From assembly GCA_964623265.1 (NCBI GenBank), contig CAZUTK010000006.1:1-64000 (forward strand): a stretch of 64,000 bases of DNA. The letters run 5' to 3'. The notes beneath the pieces are model-generated. The model saw only the letters and a program-made list of their open reading frames with translations, ran no database searches and was not told the DNA's origin. The position numbers were made by a program, and so were the translations under genes. The DNA is from CAZUTK01 sp964623265 (GTDB lineage Bacteria; Electryoneota; B3-LCP). This document shows, in pieces, positions 58,068 to 64,000 of the stretch. Each line of letters starts with the position of its first letter. The stretch's first letter is position 1.

Positions 58068-61000
58068 CTACTTCAGCAACAGCATCTTTCCGGTCGCTTG
58101 GAAAGCACCGGCTTCGAGGCGATAGAAGTACAAACCGGACGGAAGTCCGGCGCCATCAAAGACCTCTTCGTAAGCACCCGCCGCTCGATAACCGTTTAAC
58201 AGCGTCGCCACGAGACGACCTGAAACATCGAAGACTTCCAATCTGACCTGCGCAGCCTGCGGCAGGCTGAAGTGGATCTTCGTCGCAGGATTGAAAGGAT
58301 TGGGGTAATTCGGACCCAAGGTGAAGGCTGCCGGCGAAGCCGTAGAATGACTTCCCGACGAGAAGGATTCAAACGATTCGCCGAAATTCGCCCAGTTCTC
58401 GATCCCCACCGTTCCGCCCACCGTCAGCTTGCTGAAATTGAAACTGCTGCTGTCCAACTTCACGGCGAAATAAGTCCCGACGTAGCCGCGGTAGGTGTAG
58501 GTCCCCGCCGGCGCAGATCCCGGCACATTCTGAGTCCGCAGGCGGCTGATGGAAATTCCGCCGGGCAGCGTCAGGTTGATGGGACCCAGCACCGGACCAT
58601 ACCAACTTTGATTCGGAAGTTGCACCATAATCCAGGTGTCGAAGGTCGCCGGAGCGCCCCCGTTGTTCGCCACCGACGCGTCGAAGTTGAAGCTCCCGCC
58701 CGCCGCCGGAATCTGGATGGGAGGATTGATCGGCGTCAGCGTGACGTCCAGAGTCGGTGGCTGAGCCGCCGTCGGCGTCGTATAGAGGATGGCGAAACGA
58801 TTGGCGATAGGATGCGCGTACTGATCGCGCGCCCCGTCGAAGAAATACTGCAAGCCGATGGTCTCCGCCGGATTCTCGATGCCGATCGTGCCTTCGGATT
58901 GCGCCGCGGCGGACATCTCCTTGAATTGCACCTTGATGCGCCCGTCGCCGGTCGTCGTCGGATAGTGCGCCGGATCGTAGAAAATCACCTGGAAAGTTTC
59001 AAAACTGCCCGTCGGAGCATACTGCTCGATGTGGTTGTATTCGACGATCAGCCGGTGGTTCGCCGCATCATACCATTGCCAGACCTTTCCCGAATTGCTC
59101 CGCTGCGGGGATAAATCCTCCCAGTACGCCGCGATCATAGCTTCCGGTCCGTCGCTGTTGGGGATCGCGGAGTTGGAGTAATCATCCGCGGTAACGTCCC
59201 CCATTGCTACCCAGCCGTTGGCTCCGACTGTATATCGGGTGAACGTCTGACCGTAATATACAAAGCTGAAGGGTAGATCGAAGTTGAACACCTGATCGTC
59301 CTGAGTGAAGGCAATGAGAGTCCCGGGACCGCTGGAATCCGCGCTGATCTCCACCCAGTTATATACCGGCAGCTCCGGCGCGTCGTAGGGATCATAGGCG
59401 CGATAGCCATAAGCATCTGGACCGGACGGATTGTTCAGCGGATCGCCCACGATAAATGTGATGTTGGCTTCGGTCGTGTAGGCGCTGTCCGCGGCGACGT
59501 GAAGGACGCAGGTGACGTAGCGACCCTGCGGACAGGCGGAACTGACGTCGAACAAGAACGCCGGCGAACCCTGCCCCTGCTGCAGATGCCCCAGATCGGG
59601 AAAGTAAGAGGTGTTCTGCGTAATCGTCACGAAGGGGTCGGCGGTCGTCAGCGTGCCGACGACGTTGGTGGCTTGCCCCTGACCGACGTTGTTCAGCGTT
59701 ACGACCATCGAACAGGTCTCACCGGGATCCGGCGCGCCGTTGTTGTTGCCGCCGATGTCGTCCAGCTGGCGGTCCGCCACGATAATGTAGGGTCCCGTCC
59801 CGATCGGAACGGCGTTGACGGAATTCAGGCAGTTCATCAGACCGGATCCGTAGGTGTTGTCCTTGCCCACGGTGCCCAGATCCGTCGCATACATCTCCAG
59901 ATACATATCAATCAAATCCGGCGTCAAGTTCGGATCCTTGCTTAGAAGCAGCGCCATCCCGCCGGCGACGTGCGGAGTCGCCATAGAAGTGCCGTCCATA
60001 TAGGCGTAGCCGCTGTTGTTGTTCCATGCGCACGATTTGATGTTCACGCCGGGCGCCGAAATGTCGGGGTCAATCAATCCCATGCCGGGATTGTAAGCAT
60101 AATCGAACCAGGGGCTGATGCTCGCCCAAGTCACAGGACCGCGGCTCGAAAAGGAAGCGATGGTATGATTGGATTGCGTCGCTCCGCAGGTGACCACACA
60201 GCTCAGTCCGCCGGTCAAGACCTGATCGGGATGCAGCCAGGGAGGCGGACAGTTTCCTGGGACGCGGATATTGTTGGGAGGCGGATACGAGCCATTCTCA
60301 TTGCCTGCCGCCACCGCGCCGATCACGCCGGCAGCCAGAGCGTTGTTGCAGGCGGTGCGATACTGCTGCTTCTGAGTCACCGTGCCGCCGCCCGCGTGTC
60401 CTAAGGACATGCTGAAGATATCCGCACCCTGCTGCACGGAAAAATTGATCCCCGAAATGATCTGACCCTCGCTGCCGTACCCGCTTCCCGAAAGCACCTG
60501 CACAGCCATAATCGTGGCGTTGGGTGCCACGCCACACTGCGACCCGGCTGTCCCGTCGGATGCCACCGATCCGGCGCAGTGCGTGCCGTGACCCAAGGGA
60601 CCCTGATCTATGGGGTCGTTGTCGTTGTTGTAAAAGTCCCAGCCGTGGTTCGGATAGGAGGGACCGCCGTTCCACATATGATCGGCTAAATCCAGATGGT
60701 TGTAATTCACACCCGTGTCAATTACGCTGACCAACACGCCGGTACCGTTGAAACCCTGGCTCCAGACTTCCGGAGCGTGCACATCGGCGACTCCCCAGGC
60801 GATCTCATCCCCGCCGTCAAACTCATACGGCTCGGTGGACGGCGACACCCCGTCCAGCATGAATCGTTCCGGATCGTAAGCGACTTCGGCGATTTCCGGA
60901 AAATCCTTCAGTCCCCGGATCGCTGCCGGCGTCGCCAGACAGTGGAGAATGTTGACGATGGACGCCGATTGCAGGTGCTTCACCTTCCCGGATGCTTGCA

Positions 61001-61274
61001 GTCCATCCAGATAAGCATACACATTCGCCTGCGACTGTTCGGCGATCTGATTCAGGTGTTCGACCACAAACTGACGCCTCTCCTGTTTAGTCATCGTTGC
61101 GGTCGCCGTGACCATCCAGTCGAAATCCGCCTGCTCCTCCATCGTGATCAGTATGCGGATCAGCTCATTTTCCGGGCTCGTGTTCAGCTTGTCCACCAGA
61201 TCTGCGGTGAAGGTCGTGGCGAAAGCCGAACCTGCCAGACAAAAAACCAACAGAATTCGTGCGAGTTTCCTCAT
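58068..61274 (-). CDS. Secreted subtilisin-like serine protease with type IX-like tail
   Basis: An exported S8 peptidase of 1068 residues. A signal peptide (1-19) is followed by an I9-like propeptide (about 22-140) and the catalytic domain (about 165-480) with Asp186 (SVIDTGVNY), His232 (GHGTHCAG), oxyanion Asn325 (AAGNENG) and Ser430 (GTSMATPHVAGG). A CARDB-like segment, a beta domain, the shared domain (846-953) and the sorting tail from YPNPFNPATKIHFSLP (990-1068) come next. The triad is complete, so it should be active. The ATG has GGAGGAGA upstream. The promoter is at 61360-61388. Confidence 0.95.
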   Translation of the reverse strand: MRKLARILLVFCLAGSAFATTFTADLVDKLNTSPENELIRILITMEEQADFDWMVTATATMTKQERRQFVVEHLNQIAEQSQANVYAYLDGLQASGKVKHLQSASIVNILHCLATPAAIRGLKDFPEIAEVAYDPERFMLDGVSPSTEPYEFDGGDEIAWGVADVHAPEVWSQGFNGTGVLVSVIDTGVNYNHLDLADHMWNGGPSYPNHGWDFYNNDNDPIDQGPLGHGTHCAGSVASDGTAGSQCGVAPNATIMAVQVLSGSGYGSEGQIISGINFSVQQGADIFSMSLGHAGGGTVTQKQQYRTACNNALAAGVIGAVAAGNENGSYPPPNNIRVPGNCPPPWLHPDQVLTGGLSCVVTCGATQSNHTIASFSSRGPVTWASISPWFDYAYNPGMGLIDPDISAPGVNIKSCAWNNNSGYAYMDGTSMATPHVAGGMALLLSKDPNLTPDLIDMYLEMYATDLGTVGKDNTYGSGLMNCLNSVNAVPIGTGPYIIVADRQLDDIGGNNNGAPDPGETCSMVVTLNNVGQGQATNVVGTLTTADPFVTITQNTSYFPDLGHLQQGQGSPAFLFDVSSACPQGRYVTCVLHVAADSAYTTEANITFIVGDPLNNPSGPDAYGYRAYDPYDAPELPVYNWVEISADSSGPGTLIAFTQDDQVFNFDLPFSFVYYGQTFTRYTVGANGWVAMGDVTADDYSNSAIPNSDGPEAMIAAYWEDLSPQRSNSGKVWQWYDAANHRLIVEYNHIEQYAPTGSFETFQVIFYDPAHYPTTTGDGRIKVQFKEMSAAAQSEGTIGIENPAETIGLQYFFDGARDQYAHPIANRFAILYTTPTAAQPPTLDVTLTPINPPIQIPAAGGSFNFDASVANNGGAPATFDTWIMVQLPNQSWYGPVLGPINLTLPGGISISRLRTQNVPGSAPAGTYTYRGYVGTYFAVKLDSSSFNFSKLTVGGTVGIENWANFGESFESFSSGSHSTASPAAFTLGPNYPNPFNPATKIHFSLPQAAQVRLEVFDVSGRLVATLLNGYRAAGAYEEVFDGAGLPSGLYFYRLEAGAFQATGKMLLLK
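58416..58739 (-). repeat. Shared pre-sorting domain, copy 3
   Basis: About 108 codons on the minus strand, beginning LTPINPPIQIPAAGGSFNF with WYGPVLGPINLTLPGG and APAGTYTYRGYVGTY. It is homologous to copies 1 and 2. Confidence 0.85.
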
Positions 61275-61359
61275 TTCGTCTCCTCCCGTGCCATGGGTTC
61301 TTTGGTTTTGAGAACTGCTTGCTGCTTGTCAAATTTAATATCTAATGAGAACTACGCAC

Positions 61360-61388
61360 AATATAAGGAAATTATTGTGTCTGAGCAA
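61360..61388 (-). promoter_or_regulatory. Promoter of the S8 protease gene
   Basis: On the minus strand, -35 TTGCTC (61383-61388) and -10 TATATT (61360-61365) have a 17-bp spacer. The leader is about 80 nt. Confidence 0.65.
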
Positions 61389-61474
61389 GCCTTTTTTTTC
61401 GGGTTGGCCGCTTTTTCCTTGCGGTTTCGGCGCATGCCGTGTTCTTCGGATTTTCTCCGGATTCCCATCGTCCT

Positions 61475-64000
61475 TCAGAAACTCATCCTGGACTTTTCCA
61501 AAGTCCCCCGCCGGATGGCGCGCTCCTTCACGATCGCGAAAATCACCGGCGTGACGATCAAGACGTGCACCGCCGAAGTCAACAATCCGCCCACCAGAGG
61601 CGTGGCGATGGGTTTCATCAGATCCGATCCCGTGCCGGAAGAGACCATAATGGGGATTAACCCGAGCAGGGACGTTCCCACCGTCATCAGCTTGGGGCGC
61701 AGCCGCAGGACAGCGCCGTCCAGCGTCGCCTGATGCAGTGCCGCCGCGTCCACCGGTCCCGCCGCCAGCTTCCTGTCCAGAGCTTCATGCAGATAAACCA
61801 CCATCACCACTCCGGTCTCCACCGCGATGCCGAAGAGCGCAATGAATCCTACCCACACGGCGACGCTCCAGTTATAACCCAGCAAGACCAACAAAAGCAC
61901 CCCGCCGGTTAGAGCGAACGGCACGGAGAGCATCACCAGCAGAGATTCCGCCACCGAATGGAATACGAAATAGAGCAGGACGAAGATCACAAAGATCACC
62001 AGAGGGACCAGCCACTGCAGGCGCTTCTGCGCTCGAACCTGATTCTCCCACTGCCCCGACCACTGGATGTAATACCCGGGAGGCAATTTCAGATTTCGAT
62101 CGAGCACGGATCGGGCTTCCCGGACGAATCCGCCCGGATCTCTGCCGCGCACGTTCAGATAGACGACCGAACGCAGCAGGGAGTTCTCACTCGAAATCAT
62201 CGCCGGTCCCGGTACAATGCGGATATCGGCGACCTGCGCCAGAGGGATCTGCGCGCCGTCCGACGTCGTAATCAGGATCTGTCCCAGCTTTTCCGGCGAA
62301 TCGCGGAAATCGCGGGCGTAGCGCACGCGCACCGGAAAGCGCTGCCTGCCTTCCACCGTCGCGGTCAAATTCATCCCGCCGGACGCCGCCTCGATGACCG
62401 CCTGCACATCCTCGATCGAAAGCCCGTAGCGGGCGATCTCATCGCGGTGGATTTCGATATCAATGTAGTTCCCTCCGAGAGTGCGCTCCGCGAAAAGATC
62501 GGCGGCGCCCTCGATCGGCCGCAATAAATGCTCCGCTTGAATCGCCAGATCTTCCAAAGTCTTCAAATCATTCCCGAAAATCTTGACACCTAAATCGGTG
62601 CGCACTCCCGTCGCCAGCATATTGATCCGGTTGATGATGGGCTGCGTCCAACCGTTGGATACGCCGGGAATCTGCAGCTTTTGATTCAGCTCGGCGATAA
62701 TATCTTCGCGCGTCATCCCCTTGCGCCACTGATCCCGCGGTTTCAGCAGGATGATGGTTTCGATCATGGATATCGGTGCGGGATCAGTCGCCGTTTCGGC
62801 GCGGCCGATCTTCCCCAGCACGCTCTCCACTTCCGGCGTCGCCGCGATGATCTTATCCTGCACCTGCAGGATACGTTTGGCTTCGGTGATAGAGATATTA
62901 GGCAGCGTGGTGGGCATAAAAAGCAGGCTGCCTTCGTCCAGAGCCGGCATGAATTCGCTGCCCACGCCGGTCATCAGGATAATCGTGAGAATCAGCACCG
63001 TCAAATTGGCTGCCAGCGTGACGGTTTTATGTTCCAGCGCCCATTGTACGACCGGACGATAGAGTCGAATCAATATTCTGGAAAGGGGATTCTTCTCTTC
63101 CGGCTTCAGCCTGCCGCGTAAGAAGAGACTGACCAGCACGGGAACCAGCGTGATCGCCAGGAGCGCGGAAGCCGCCATAGCGGCGGTCTTGGTCAGAGCC
63201 AACGGGAAAAAGAGCTTGCCTTCCTGCCCTTGAAGCAGAAATACTGGTAAAAAAGACAGAACGATGATCGCCATCGAGAAGAAGATCGGCCTGCCGACGG
63301 TCTTGCAGGCGCGCAGCACGATATCCAGAGCATCCGACCGGTCCGTTCTCTCCCTCTCGGAAAGATGACGGTAAGCATTCTCGATGACGACGATAGCGGA
63401 ATCCACCAGCACCCCGATGGCGATGGCGATCCCCGCCAGAGACATCAGATTCGATGTCACCTTTAGGTGGTACATAACAATGAAGGCGACCAGCACGGCG
63501 ATGGGAATCGTCAAGATGACGACCAGCGAGCTGCGGAAATGCAGCAGAAAGAGCAGGATCACCAAGCTGACGATAATCATCTCCTCCGTGAGGGCTCTCC
63601 ACAGCGTCCCGATGGCGCGTTCGATCAGATCGGATCGGTCGTAGGCGGGGAGGATACGGACGCCGGGCGGCAACCCTTTCTCCACTTCCGAAATCTTCGC
63701 TTTGACCCGCTTGATCACATCCCGGGCGTTTTCGCCGTAGCGCATCACGATGATCCCGCCGACGACTTCTCCCGCGCCGTTCTTATCCAGCAAGCCTCGC
63801 CGGATGTCCCCGCCCATCTGCACATCGGCGACATCCTTCAGATACACCGGCGTGCCCTGCGGAGACGCCGTCAGCACAATCTGCTCGAGATCCTCCTTCT
63901 TCTGAATATACCCCAAGCCCCGAATCAAGTATTCCATCGAGGAGCGTTCGATCAGCCCCCCGCCGACGTCCAAATTGGACTTCTTCACCGCGTCCATAAC
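61475..64000 (-). CDS. Heavy-metal RND efflux pump (CusA/CzcA family), N-terminus outside window
   Basis: The inner-membrane pump of a tripartite efflux system. About 840 residues are visible; full-length members have about 1040, so roughly the first 200 lie beyond the right edge. Visible are the porter domain, TM helices 2-6 with VLVDSAIVVIENAYRHL (the proton-relay Asp of HME-RND pumps), the second porter domain (IFGNDLKTLEDLA, GGNYIDIEIHRDEIARYGL) and the last helices with LFGIAVETGVVMVVYL and LRPKLMT. The Glu in TM10 is typical for the heavy-metal subfamily; Cu/Ag or Zn/Co/Cd cannot be decided here. Partner genes (membrane fusion protein, outer-membrane factor) would be expected to the right. 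Confidence 0.93.
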   Translation of the reverse strand, partial: VMDAVKKSNLDVGGGLIERSSMEYLIRGLGYIQKKEDLEQIVLTASPQGTPVYLKDVADVQMGGDIRRGLLDKNGAGEVVGGIIVMRYGENARDVIKRVKAKISEVEKGLPPGVRILPAYDRSDLIERAIGTLWRALTEEMIIVSLVILLFLLHFRSSLVVILTIPIAVLVAFIVMYHLKVTSNLMSLAGIAIAIGVLVDSAIVVIENAYRHLSERERTDRSDALDIVLRACKTVGRPIFFSMAIIVLSFLPVFLLQGQEGKLFFPLALTKTAAMAASALLAITLVPVLVSLFLRGRLKPEEKNPLSRILIRLYRPVVQWALEHKTVTLAANLTVLILTIILMTGVGSEFMPALDEGSLLFMPTTLPNISITEAKRILQVQDKIIAATPEVESVLGKIGRAETATDPAPISMIETIILLKPRDQWRKGMTREDIIAELNQKLQIPGVSNGWTQPIINRINMLATGVRTDLGVKIFGNDLKTLEDLAIQAEHLLRPIEGAADLFAERTLGGNYIDIEIHRDEIARYGLSIEDVQAVIEAASGGMNLTATVEGRQRFPVRVRYARDFRDSPEKLGQILITTSDGAQIPLAQVADIRIVPGPAMISSENSLLRSVVYLNVRGRDPGGFVREARSVLDRNLKLPPGYYIQWSGQWENQVRAQKRLQWLVPLVIFVIFVLLYFVFHSVAESLLVMLSVPFALTGGVLLLVLLGYNWSVAVWVGFIALFGIAVETGVVMVVYLHEALDRKLAAGPVDAAALHQATLDGAVLRLRPKLMTVGTSLLGLIPIMVSSGTGSDLMKPIATPLVGGLLTSAVHVLIVTPVIFAIVKERAIRRGTLEKSRMSF

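Noticed and set aside
1..64000. Under-use of CATG, with codons such as GAT-ATG and AAT-ATG preferred
   Set aside because: CATG is still present at about 15 sites in the first 10 kb, and mild CATG depletion is widespread in bacteria; it is much weaker than the RTCGAY effect.
1..64000. CRISPR arrays, tRNA or rRNA genes, insertion sequences, prophage genes
   Set aside because: I saw no regularly spaced repeats, no tRNA cloverleaf or rRNA sequence, and no transposase or integrase gene.

Overview
The window looks like one scaffold (a single 42-N gap at 37916-37957) from an uncultured Gram-negative bacterium of moderately high GC (roughly 55-60% by eye). Evidence for an outer membrane: a PilQ secretin, an outer-membrane polysaccharide exporter, an LptE-like lipoprotein and a large LPS-type glycosyltransferase cluster. 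Three large secreted proteins end in a type IX secretion-like sorting domain (YPNPFNP...), and there is a UbiA enzyme of the archaeal-type ether-lipid class. Together these point to a candidate phylum of the FCB group (relatives of Cloacimonadota, KSB1, Zixibacteria or Calditrichota). That placement is inference.

Layout. 1-485: 5' part of a secreted protein running off the left edge. 765-1863: ECF sigma factor and zinc-finger anti-sigma factor, closed by a terminator. 2142-15940: a near-complete type IV pilus operon: pilin, pilT, two minor pilins, a PilX-like protein, pilM-N-O-P-Q, a multi-SLBB polysaccharide-export-like protein, pilB, pilC. 16098-20375: an unknown small protein, a CDF metal transporter with three C-terminal dimerisation-like domains, a MauE-thioredoxin fusion and a tetraheme lipoprotein. 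20362-22067 (minus): dapL and mntP. 22239-29114: a MetV-MetF fusion, an orphan ECF-type ATPase, a DGGGP-synthase-like UbiA, maf, rodZ, ispG and two small genes. 29272-31280: a dTDP-sugar epimerase homologue and gcvPB. 31609-36962: two secreted proteins (a beta-sandwich protein and an M1 metallopeptidase). 57829 down to 37043 (minus): a run of 20 genes, mostly overlapping or only a few bases apart, starting with uvrB and purD, then galE-like, an MBL hydrolase, a sigma-54 activator, lptE, tsaC, a low-molecular-weight phosphatase, a DegT aminotransferase, nine glycosyltransferases, a polyprenyl-phosphate sugar transferase and a DUF3108 protein. 58068-61274 (minus): a secreted subtilisin-like protease. 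61475-64000 (minus): a CusA/CzcA-type efflux pump running off the right edge.

How it works together. The pilus operon encodes most of an assembly and retraction machine (the prepilin peptidase is not here). The minus-strand cluster would make and export a surface glycan or LPS core. The secreted proteins share one home-grown domain in front of the sorting tail.

The strongest signal not explained by any gene is sequence-wide: the degenerate palindrome RTCGAY is almost absent (two copies in 64 kb), although the sister palindrome YTCGAR is common. The effect is strong enough to push Ile-Asp codon pairs onto ATT and the otherwise rare ATA. This suggests a restriction or modification system of that specificity somewhere in this lineage. 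Promoters are also unusually uniform: TTGAC-like -35, 16-17 bp spacer and a TAYATT -10 box. All counts were made by eye and no database search was run.
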